NCBI GenBank assembly: GCA_025464995.1
Contig: JAODMO010000056.1
Location: forward strand, 109,725 to 173,724
DNA: 64,000 nt
From: Microbacteriaceae bacterium
Lineage (GTDB): Bacteria; Actinomycetota; Actinomycetes; Actinomycetales; Microbacteriaceae
Direction of reading: 5' to 3'
Shown here: positions 27,580-35,994 of the stretch, one piece after another
Layout: each line of letters starts with the position of its first letter
How positions within the stretch are numbered: the stretch's first letter is position 1
Position numbers and translations under genes: made by a program
Notes under the pieces: model-generated
Database searches by the model: none
What the model was told of the DNA's origin: nothing
What the model saw: only the letters and a program-made list of their open reading frames with translations

Positions 27580-28344
27580 GTGCGCTCGGCGAGCATCGAT
27601 CTCGCTGCGCTTGCCCGCAACATCCATTCTCTCACTGACGCCCTCGGTGTCGACCAGCCGCTGGTCGACCTGAGGGCGTCGGCGTATGGTCATGGCCTCG
27701 TGGCGGTAGCTCGAGCGAGTGAGGCCGCCGGGGCCACCGCCCTCCGGGTCTCGAGCGTCGCCGATGCGTCCGTCCTGCGCGACGCCGGCATCGAATGCGA
27801 CCTGCTGGCCGCCGCCTGTGAGCCGAGCACTGACGCGGCGACCCTCGGCGTGCGCCTCCTCGACGATTCCGTCGAGAGCCGGGATGCCGCGGACTCCCGC
27901 GATCTCGGAGCGGGCGTGTACGGTCTCGACCCGTCGCCCGCCTCCCCCACGACCGCGGTCATGACGCTCAGTGCCGAGGTCATCGCCGTCAAGACGGTGA
28001 GAGCCGGCACCGGCGTCTCCTACGGCTACACCTATCGTGCCCCCGGCGACACCGCCATCGCGCTCGTCTCGATCGGGTACGCCGACGGGGTGCCCCGACT
28101 CGGGTCGAATACGGCGACCGCGGCGCTCGGCGGCGGCATCCATCCCGTCGTCGGCCGCATAGCCATGGACCAGCTCGTGCTCGACATCGGTCGCACGACC
28201 GCCACACCCGGCGACCTCGCCACCATCTTCGGCGACGCGGCAGACGGGGTCCCCACGGCCCTCGACTGGGCTCTGCGCACTCGACGCGCGCCGCTCGCGC
28301 TCACCGCCGGTCTTGGCCGCCGAGTCGTCAGGACGCACTCGTGA
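27580..28344 (+). CDS. Truncated alanine racemase paralog (C-terminal domain kept, PLP lysine lost)
   Basis: LVDLRASAYGHG (Arg at PLP-Lys position), middle of barrel absent, then VYGLDPSP, TGVSYGYTYRAPGDTAIALVSIGYADGVPR, VVGRIAMDQLVLDIG. Confidence 0.82.
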   Translation: MRSASIDLAALARNIHSLTDALGVDQPLVDLRASAYGHGLVAVARASEAAGATALRVSSVADASVLRDAGIECDLLAAACEPSTDAATLGVRLLDDSVESRDAADSRDLGAGVYGLDPSPASPTTAVMTLSAEVIAVKTVRAGTGVSYGYTYRAPGDTAIALVSIGYADGVPRLGSNTATAALGGGIHPVVGRIAMDQLVLDIGRTTATPGDLATIFGDAADGVPTALDWALRTRRAPLALTAGLGRRVVRTHS

Positions 28345-29438
28345 GCGCCGCCCTCGCGACGATCGACCTCGAGGCCTTCCGGCGCAACGTGCGCCTCCTC
28401 GTCGACCTTGTCGCGCCGTCCGAGGTCATGCTCGCCGTGAAGGCTGACGCCTACGGACACGGCGTTCTGCCGATGTCGCTCGCCGCCCTGGAAGCGGGGG
28501 CGACGGCCCTCGCGGTGCTCGAGGTCGGTGCGGGGCTCGAGCTACGCGCGGCGGGCGTGACCGTTCCACTCTTCGCCTGGCTGCACGGCACCGCAACCGA
28601 CTTCCGCGCCGCCGCCGAGAACCACATCGACGTCGGCGTCTCGGCCGTGTGGCAGCTCGAGGCGATCGCAGAGAGCGGCGCCGAGGTGCCCGCGCGGGTT
28701 CACCTGAAGATCGACACCGGTCTGAGCCGCAACGGCGCGAGCGTGGAGGACTGGCCGAAGCTCGTCGCCACGGCGCTCCACCTCGAGTCGCAGGGCTTCC
28801 TCGAGGTGTACGGCGCCTGGTCGCACCTCGCCGATGCCTCGGTCGCCGACGACGAGATCGCGCTCGCCAAGTTCACGGTGGCGGTCGAGGTGGCGACGAG
28901 TCTCGGCGCGCGATTCAGCAAACTGCATCTCGCGGCAAGCTCTGCGGGCATCCGGATGCCGGCCGCACGCTTCGACTATGTGCGCTTCGGCATCGCGGCC
29001 TTCGGCATCTCGCCCTTCGACGACGTCGACGGTCGAGGCCTCGGGCTCGAGGCGCCCATGACGCTGAGCGCGCCCGTGCTGTCCGTGCACGAACTCGGCG
29101 CCGGACCCGCGAGCATCGCCGGCCTCGACGTCGACCTCGACGAACCGGCCACCGTCGCCCTGCTCGCCATCGGCTACGGTGACGGCGTGCAGGCGCCCGC
29201 CGTCGAGCGCGCCGAGGTGCTGCTCGGTGGAGAGCGCCGACGCATCATCGCGCTCGGTGCCGACCGCATGCTCGTCGACGCCGACGATGTGGCCGCCTCC
29301 CCCGGCGACCGGGTGGTGCTGTTCGGCAGCGCCGAACGGGGCGAACCGACGGCCGAGGAGTGGGCGGGTCACGCCGACAGCATCGGCGACGAGGTCGTCG
29401 TGAGCGTCTCGCCGCGCGTCGAGCGCGTCTACGTCTGA
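28341..29438 (+). CDS. alr: Alanine racemase paralog (PLP barrel intact, C-terminal catalytic motifs altered)
   Basis: GTGA overlap with previous ORF; LAVKADAYGHG, LKIDTGLSRNG, WSHLADA, FDYVRFGIAAFG kept; VSYG and GRIxMD absent (ASIAGLD, GADRMLVD). Confidence 0.85.
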   Translation: MSAALATIDLEAFRRNVRLLVDLVAPSEVMLAVKADAYGHGVLPMSLAALEAGATALAVLEVGAGLELRAAGVTVPLFAWLHGTATDFRAAAENHIDVGVSAVWQLEAIAESGAEVPARVHLKIDTGLSRNGASVEDWPKLVATALHLESQGFLEVYGAWSHLADASVADDEIALAKFTVAVEVATSLGARFSKLHLAASSAGIRMPAARFDYVRFGIAAFGISPFDDVDGRGLGLEAPMTLSAPVLSVHELGAGPASIAGLDVDLDEPATVALLAIGYGDGVQAPAVERAEVLLGGERRRIIALGADRMLVDADDVAASPGDRVVLFGSAERGEPTAEEWAGHADSIGDEVVVSVSPRVERVYV

Positions 29439-29515
29439 GCCCCGTCCACGGCGAACTGTGACGCAGTGCGTCGGAGACCCTGCGGCCCGAACCGTGTACG
29501 GACAAGGATGGGGGC

Positions 29516-30907
29516 ATGTCCAGACAGATTCGATTCAACGCCTTTGACATGAACTGCGTCGCCCACCAGTCCTCCGGGATGTGGCGCCACCCCGACGACG
29601 AGTCGTGGCGCTATAAAGACCTCACCTATTGGACCGAGCTGGCGAAGCTCCTCGAGCGGGGCATGTTCGATGGGATCTTCATCGCCGACGTGCTCGGCAC
29701 CTACGACGTCTACGGCGGTTCGAACGAGGCCGCCATCCGTCACGGCGCCCAGGTTCCCGTCAACGACCCGGTGCTGCTCGTCTCGGCCATGGCGCTCGTG
29801 ACGACGGACCTCGGTTTCGGTATAACCGCGGGAACCGCCTACGAGCACCCGTACCCGTTCGCGCGGCGCATGTCGACTCTCGACCACCTCACCGGAGGCC
29901 GGGTCGGATGGAACGTCGTGACGGGATACCTTCCGTCTGCCGCACGCAACATGGGACAGGACGACCAGCTCGAACACGACGACCGCTACGACGTGGCCGA
30001 CGAGTACCTCGAGGTGCTGTACAAGCTGTGGGAGGGTTCCTGGGAAGACGACGCCGTCATCCGCGACCGCCGATCGGGTGTCTTCACCGACCCGACCAAG
30101 GTGCACGAGATCGGCCACGCGGGCAAGCACTTCACCGTGCCGGGAATGCACCTCTCCGAGCCATCAACCCAGCGCACCCCCGTCATCTACCAGGCCGGCG
30201 CCTCGCCCCGTGGCATCGCGTTCGCGGCGGGCAACGCGGAGGCGATCTTCGTCGCGTCGCCCACGAAGGCCGGGCTGAAGGCAACCGTGTCACGCATCCG
30301 GGATGCCCTCGAGGCCGAGGGCCGCGACCGCTACTCGGCGCGCATCTACACCCTGCTCACGATCATCACCGACGAGACGCCCGAGCTCGCGCGCGCGAAG
30401 TACGAGGACTACCTCGGGTACGCGAGCGAGGAGGGCGCCCTCGTCTTCATGTCCGGGTGGATGGGCATCGACCTGTCGACCTACGACCTCGACGAGCCCA
30501 TCGGCAACGTGAAGAGCAACGCCATCCAATCGACGGTCGCGAACTTCCAAGCGGCGAACGAGGACGGCAGCGAGTGGACGGTGCGTGATATCGCGCGCCT
30601 GGGAGCGATCGGCGGGCTCGGACCCTTCGTCGTGGGTTCGGGTGAGGAGATCGCCGACCAGCTTCAGGAGTGGGTCGACGAGACCGACGTCGACGGGTTC
30701 AACCTCGCCTACGCCATCACCCCCGGCACGTTCGAGGACGTCGTCGAGCACGTGATTCCCGTGTTGCAGGCGCGCGGCGCCTATCCCGAGTCGTACGTGC
30801 CGGGAGGGCTGCGCAACAAGCTCCATGGGCGCGGCGACCGCCTGCCACCCGAGCACCGGGGCGCGAGCTACCGGTTCGGCGGCGCGAACTCGACGTCGGC
30901 GCGCTGA
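29516..30907 (+). CDS. NtaA/SnaA/DszA-type flavin-dependent monooxygenase (LLM class)
   Basis: MSRQIRFNAFDMNCVAHQSSGMWRHPDDES, GRVGWNVVTGYLPSAARNMG, YQAGASPRGIAFAA. Confidence 0.88.
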   Translation: MSRQIRFNAFDMNCVAHQSSGMWRHPDDESWRYKDLTYWTELAKLLERGMFDGIFIADVLGTYDVYGGSNEAAIRHGAQVPVNDPVLLVSAMALVTTDLGFGITAGTAYEHPYPFARRMSTLDHLTGGRVGWNVVTGYLPSAARNMGQDDQLEHDDRYDVADEYLEVLYKLWEGSWEDDAVIRDRRSGVFTDPTKVHEIGHAGKHFTVPGMHLSEPSTQRTPVIYQAGASPRGIAFAAGNAEAIFVASPTKAGLKATVSRIRDALEAEGRDRYSARIYTLLTIITDETPELARAKYEDYLGYASEEGALVFMSGWMGIDLSTYDLDEPIGNVKSNAIQSTVANFQAANEDGSEWTVRDIARLGAIGGLGPFVVGSGEEIADQLQEWVDETDVDGFNLAYAITPGTFEDVVEHVIPVLQARGAYPESYVPGGLRNKLHGRGDRLPPEHRGASYRFGGANSTSAR

Positions 30908-30937
30908 CGCGGACGCCGCTGACGCACCGGGGCGACG

Positions 30938-31687
30938 CTACAGCCCGAGCCGCTTCGCGATCGCTGTGCGCGCCTGCGCGGCGGCGGCGTCGACACGAGC
31001 CACGCGCTCGTCGGTGCCGAGGGCGGTGTCGAGGCCACGGAACGCGAGTGCCGAGCGCAGCATCCGGTCGGCGTAGGTCGGGTTCATCGGCAGAAACGGT
31101 CCGTGCAGGTTTGTGCCGATGCTGTCGCCCTCGACCACGCCCTCGGTGCGGGCTGCGGATGCAGCGACCCCGCCGTTGCCGTAGCCGGCCGTCACCGTTC
31201 CGAGCGGACGCGCGCCGGCGCCGAGAGTGACGACGGCGCCGTGGTTCTCGAAGCCTGCGACGCTGCCGTCACCGGTCTCGACCATGATCTCCCCCACGGC
31301 GCGCGCGGCGACGAGCCTGCTCGTCGTGTCGAAGACGCCCGCGCCGTCGACGACCGCGCCATCCTCTTCGACGAGCGAGGAGCCGAGCAACTGCCAGCCG
31401 CCGGCTATGGCGAGCACCGGCACGCCGGCGAGCTTCCACTCCCGCAAGCGGGCTGCGATGAGCGCGAGATCGGCGCGGACGGCGAGCTGAGCCGTGCGAG
31501 GGCCGGAACCGATGTGAATGATGTCGACGGAGTGGGGAAGGGCATCGCCGACGTTGTGCTCGACGACGGTGGCCGTGATGCCGCGCCAGCGGGCACGCTC
31601 GACGAGCGCGAGGACGTTGCCTGAGTCGCCGTTGATTCCGAGCTGCTTCGGATACAGCGCGAGGATCGTCAACGAGCGAGCGGTCAC
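30938..31687 (-). CDS. GatD-like type 1 glutamine amidotransferase lacking the catalytic cysteine
   Basis: LYPKQLGINGDSGNVLALVERARWRG, VLAIAGGWQLLG (Ala for Cys), AGFENHGA, NLHGPFLPMNP (His kept); no Cys in the protein. Confidence 0.88.
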   Translation of the reverse strand: MTARSLTILALYPKQLGINGDSGNVLALVERARWRGITATVVEHNVGDALPHSVDIIHIGSGPRTAQLAVRADLALIAARLREWKLAGVPVLAIAGGWQLLGSSLVEEDGAVVDGAGVFDTTSRLVAARAVGEIMVETGDGSVAGFENHGAVVTLGAGARPLGTVTAGYGNGGVAASAARTEGVVEGDSIGTNLHGPFLPMNPTYADRMLRSALAFRGLDTALGTDERVARVDAAAAQARTAIAKRLGL

Positions 31688-32988
31688 GGTGCCTTCTCCA
31701 ACTCGAGGAAGCCGAGCAGTTTGCGTATGAGCATCATCTGCTCGTAGTTGACGATCATGGTCTTGGTTCCCCGCGAGGGGGCGGGCAACGCGAGGAAGGC
31801 CTCGAGCGCGGGACGCAGCTCCGGCATGACGCGACCGACGGCGATCTCGCCGTAGCCGAAGCGCGTCGCGAGCTGCCACGCCTTCGTGCCCGACAGGATG
31901 TCGACGTGGTCGATGCTCGAGAAGTCGGTGTCGTACATCCACGACGGGTCGGGCGTGCCCTCGTCGACGGCGACGAAAAGCTGCTCGGGTGCCTCCGCAA
32001 GATAGTCGAGGTTCAACTGCAGGCTCGGCGGGTTCTTCATCATGATGACCTCGATGTCTTCGCCGTTGTAGCGGAGCACCTCGCCCCTCCCGTACACGGT
32101 CTCGAGCGTCAGCATCGCGGATGCCACGAGATCGGGCCGGAACGCATCACCGAGCAGTCGCTCCGCCATCGCCGCCGCGCCCGCCACGTCGACGGCGTAG
32201 TGCAGGCCGCGAGCGGGCAACCGCACGGCCACCTCGCCGCCGGGCATCGCGAGCACGGCGTCGACGCCGGAGAGGCTCTCGACCAGGATGTGGGGAACGG
32301 GAGCCGGGGCATCCATGGTGCCCGTGGCTCGCGTCGAATACACCTGCGCGTTGGCGAGGCCGTTCGGCGAGTCGCTGAGCAGGGCCGGCTCGACGCCGAA
32401 GTAGCTGACCCGGGAGCGGCCGTCGAGGGCCCGCGCGACGTTGACGAGGTTGTCGTCGTTCGCGTTGACGACGACGTGGGCGTCTGCCGCCGACGCGATG
32501 GTCGCGAGCATTCCGACAACGCGGTCGGGCTCGAAGAAGCGGTTCAACTGGTCGATCTGCACGTTCATGAGCAGCACACTCGAGGGGCGGAGCACCTTCG
32601 CGAGGTTCACCCCGTAGGCCTCGTCGACCTCGAGCACGGCGATCTGCTCGTCGAGGCGCCCGCTGAGGGGCATGCTCGCGAGGAGCGCCGAGGCGATGCC
32701 CTGCGGCAGGTTGCCGCCGGACGGGTTGCTGAACACATCCACGCCGTGGGCGCGGAGGATCGCGACGAGCATGTTCGTCGTGGTCGACTTACCGTTCGAC
32801 CCCGAGACGAAGACGACGCCGAGCGGCATGCGCTCGACGGCTCGTTCGAGGGCGCGGGGGGCGACGGCGAGCAGCACCCGCCCGGGCACCGCGGAGCCGC
32901 CACCACGCAACCTCGTGGCCCAGCGCGCCATCCTGCCGAGCAGGATGCCGACGACCGTGCGCACCTCGTAAGTACCGGTGGTTCGCAC
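31684..32988 (-). CDS. MurT-like Mur ligase (DUF1727) lacking the Cys4 zinc ribbon
   Basis: FVSGSNGKSTTTNMLVAIL P-loop, NPSGGNLPQGIASALL, DUF1727-like C-terminus; overlaps gatD-like start by 4 bp; no Cys in the protein. Confidence 0.87.
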   Translation of the reverse strand: MRTTGTYEVRTVVGILLGRMARWATRLRGGGSAVPGRVLLAVAPRALERAVERMPLGVVFVSGSNGKSTTTNMLVAILRAHGVDVFSNPSGGNLPQGIASALLASMPLSGRLDEQIAVLEVDEAYGVNLAKVLRPSSVLLMNVQIDQLNRFFEPDRVVGMLATIASAADAHVVVNANDDNLVNVARALDGRSRVSYFGVEPALLSDSPNGLANAQVYSTRATGTMDAPAPVPHILVESLSGVDAVLAMPGGEVAVRLPARGLHYAVDVAGAAAMAERLLGDAFRPDLVASAMLTLETVYGRGEVLRYNGEDIEVIMMKNPPSLQLNLDYLAEAPEQLFVAVDEGTPDPSWMYDTDFSSIDHVDILSGTKAWQLATRFGYGEIAVGRVMPELRPALEAFLALPAPSRGTKTMIVNYEQMMLIRKLLGFLELEKAP

Positions 32989-32992
32989 CGAT

Positions 32993-34378
32993 CTACTCGA
33001 GGTAGTCGCGCAGCGACTGCGACCGCGACGGGTGGCGCAGCTTGGCCATCGTCTTCGACTCGATCTGGCGAATGCGCTCGCGCGTCACGCCGAACGTGTC
33101 ACCGATCTGGTCGAGCGTCTTCGGCATGCCGTCGCCGAGGCCGAACCGCATGCGGATCACTCCCGCCTCACGCTCGGAGAGCGAGTCGAGCAGGCTCTCC
33201 AGCTGCTTCTGCAGCATGGTGAAGCCCACAGCGTCGGCGGGCACGACGGCCTCGGTGTCTTCGATGAGGTCGCCGAACTCGCTGTCGCCGTCTTCACCGA
33301 GCGGCGTGTGCAGGGAGATCGGTTCACGACCGTACTTCTGAACCTCGATGACCTTCTCGGGCGTCATATCGAGTTCGCGGCTGAGCTCTTCCGGTGTGGG
33401 CTCGCGGCCGAGGTCCTGAAGCATCTGGCGCTGCACGCGGGCGAGCTTGTTGATGACCTCGACCATGTGCACGGGGATGCGGATGGTGCGGGCCTGGTCG
33501 GCCATCGCACGGGTGATCGCCTGGCGGATCCACCACGTGGCGTAGGTCGAGAACTTGAAGCCCTTCGTGTAGTCGAACTTCTCGACGGCACGGATGAGGC
33601 CGAGGTTGCCCTCCTGGATGAGGTCGAGGAACTGCATCCCACGGCCCGTGTAACGCTTGGCGAGCGACACGACGAGGCGGAGGTTGGCGCCGAGCAGGTG
33701 GCTCTTCGCGCGGGCGCCGTCCTTCGAGACCCAGATGAGCTCGCGGCCCAGCTGCGACTTCTTCTCGGCGTCGCTCATCTGCGACAGCTTGTCTTCGGCG
33801 AAGAGTCCCGCCTCGATGCGCATGGCGAGCTCGACCTCTTCGGCCGCGTTGAGCAGCGCGACCTTGCCGATCTGCTTCAGGTAGTCCTTGACCGGGTCGG
33901 CGGTGGCGCCGGTGATCGCGGAGGAGTACACGGGCACTTCGTCTTCGTCGTCGACGAGCGAGAGCACGAGGGCGCCCGTGGGAAGTTCCTCTTCCTTGAC
34001 CGCAGGCTTCTTCGTCTCGGCGTCGTCGTCGGTCTCGACGTCGTCACCATCCACCACGACGACGTCGGTGTCGACGACGGGAACCACGACCGCATCCACG
34101 TCGTCGTCTTCGTCGTCACCCTCGGTGGGCTCGACGATCTCGTCACCCGAGGGGTCGATCGTCTTCGGCCCGCGCTTGGCGGCGGCGGTCTTCTTGGCCG
34201 GGGTCTTCGTGGCGGCGGGAGCCTTTGCGGCAGCGGCGGCCTTCTTGGGAGCCGCCTTGGTCGCGGCGGCCTTCTTCACGGGAGCCTTCTTCGCGACTAC
34301 TGCGGGAGCGGAGTCGGCGTTGACTTGCTCTTTTTCTGCAGCGTCTGCGAGAGCAGCTGTCTTGGTCTGGGTTGCCAT
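32993..34378 (-). CDS. sigA: RNA polymerase primary sigma factor
   Basis: K/A-rich N-terminus; [96 protein letters not shown]. Confidence 0.96.
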   Translation of the reverse strand: MATQTKTAALADAAEKEQVNADSAPAVVAKKAPVKKAAATKAAPKKAAAAAKAPAATKTPAKKTAAAKRGPKTIDPSGDEIVEPTEGDDEDDDVDAVVVPVVDTDVVVVDGDDVETDDDAETKKPAVKEEELPTGALVLSLVDDEDEVPVYSSAITGATADPVKDYLKQIGKVALLNAAEEVELAMRIEAGLFAEDKLSQMSDAEKKSQLGRELIWVSKDGARAKSHLLGANLRLVVSLAKRYTGRGMQFLDLIQEGNLGLIRAVEKFDYTKGFKFSTYATWWIRQAITRAMADQARTIRIPVHMVEVINKLARVQRQMLQDLGREPTPEELSRELDMTPEKVIEVQKYGREPISLHTPLGEDGDSEFGDLIEDTEAVVPADAVGFTMLQKQLESLLDSLSEREAGVIRMRFGLGDGMPKTLDQIGDTFGVTRERIRQIESKTMAKLRHPSRSQSLRDYLE

Positions 34379-34546
34379 TAGAACACCTTCCAGGGTTTTC
34401 GGGCAGTACTAAGACCCATGTCAAGTCCATTTCCACCGCGCGACGAAAACTAAGCGGGGAACTAGCCGAACCTGAACGGGTCTTAGTTCAATTATTGCAC
34501 GAGTTGACGCCTCAATATGCCATTTGCTATTGACAACGCCCGGCAA

Positions 34547-35881
34547 TCACTTCGCGGCACGCCGCCTGCGCCAACCCCTCACCAATGCAACCCACAGCGG
34601 GGCCACGTGTATTCCCTCGTCCTCGTGCATACGGCGCCTCGTGCGTCGCCGAGCGAGCAGCAGGAACACCACTCCCGTGCCCACCACCGGAAACTGCACG
34701 AGGAAGGCGATGCGGAACGACTCCATCGAGTACAACTCCGACGGGATGCCGCTTCCGCCGTTCGAGCGGTCGAGGACGTCGAGCACGATCCCGATGAGCA
34801 GCATCATGACGAAGCTCGCGAGGAACCCGCCCACATTGACGACCCCGCTCGCCGATCCCAGGCTGCGGGCCGGGTTGAACGTACGGGCGAAGTCGAAGCC
34901 GATGAGCGAGCCCGGGCCCCCGACCGCGACGACCACGAGGAGGGTGATCACGAGCCAGAGGGGTGGCCGGCCGGGCCAGAGCAGGAGCAGCGCCCACGCG
35001 ACGCCCATCGAGGCCACGATGCCGAGAACGAGATTGCTCCGTCGGTACGGGTGCCGGGCGCTCAGGATACCCAGCACCGGACCGGCGACGACGGCCACCG
35101 CGACGACGAGTGTGAGCAGGAGGGAGGCGGTGGTCGGTCCGTATCCGAGGCCGACGGACAGGAAGGGGAAGCCCCACAGCAGCGTCAACACGGTGCCCGG
35201 CGACTGGGTCACGAAGTGCGACCAGAACCCGAGCTGCGTGCCGGGCCGCGCGAGGCTCTCCCGGAGCTGCCGGAGGGCGGCGGGCCATCCGGCAGGCCGT
35301 TCGACGGGCTCGACGCCAGGAGGCGCGTTGAACACGAAGACGACGACGAGCACGAACGCCACGACGGAGAGCGCGGCGGCGCTGAGGTACGCCGGCTGCC
35401 ACCCGTACTGGTGCAGGACGATCGACAACGGGATGGCAGACAGCACCTGTCCGAGCGCGCCGATGGTGCCCATGGCCTGAGACAGCAGCGGGAGGGTGCG
35501 ACCACTGAACCACGACGCGATGAGTCGCGACACGGAGATGAAGGTCATGGCATCTCCGGCGCCGACGAGGATGCGACCCAGTATCGCGACCCCGATGGAG
35601 GGTGCGAGGGCGAGCGTCGTCTGCCCGAGGATCATCAGGAGCGCCCCCGTGGCGATGAGCACGCGCGGCCCGTGGCGGTCGAGCACGACACCCACGGGGA
35701 TCTGCAGCCCCGCATAGACGACGAGCTGCACGACGGCGAGGCTCGACAGCGCGGCCGCCTGCACGTCGAACCGCTCGGTCGCGTCGACGCCCGCGACACC
35801 GAGCGAACTGCGCTGCATCACCGCGATGAGGTACGCGAAGACTCCGACCGAGAATACGATCCAGGAGCGCCGTGAGTTCAT
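34547..35881 (-). CDS. MFS transporter
   Basis: About 12 hydrophobic segments; GLQIPVGVVLDRHGPRVLIATGALLM. Confidence 0.88.
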   Translation of the reverse strand: MNSRRSWIVFSVGVFAYLIAVMQRSSLGVAGVDATERFDVQAAALSSLAVVQLVVYAGLQIPVGVVLDRHGPRVLIATGALLMILGQTTLALAPSIGVAILGRILVGAGDAMTFISVSRLIASWFSGRTLPLLSQAMGTIGALGQVLSAIPLSIVLHQYGWQPAYLSAAALSVVAFVLVVVFVFNAPPGVEPVERPAGWPAALRQLRESLARPGTQLGFWSHFVTQSPGTVLTLLWGFPFLSVGLGYGPTTASLLLTLVVAVAVVAGPVLGILSARHPYRRSNLVLGIVASMGVAWALLLLWPGRPPLWLVITLLVVVAVGGPGSLIGFDFARTFNPARSLGSASGVVNVGGFLASFVMMLLIGIVLDVLDRSNGGSGIPSELYSMESFRIAFLVQFPVVGTGVVFLLLARRRTRRRMHEDEGIHVAPLWVALVRGWRRRRAAK

Positions 35882-35994
35882 CGGTTAAGGGTATCGCCGA
35901 CCGACGGCAAAGCCGCACGGGCGGCAAGGCCGCACGACCGGGTCGGCGGATGGCGAGGCGTTACGCGCGCGGGTCGACGGCGAATGCCGACGCG

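Noticed and set aside
27580-28344. Interpreting alr ORF1 as a simple pseudogene
   Set aside because: Open frame, coupled to ORF2 by GTGA, and catalytic C-terminal motifs preserved exactly where ORF2 lost them; still needs testing
32978-34381. 467-aa plus-strand ORF
   Set aside because: Antisense to sigA; no recognisable domain
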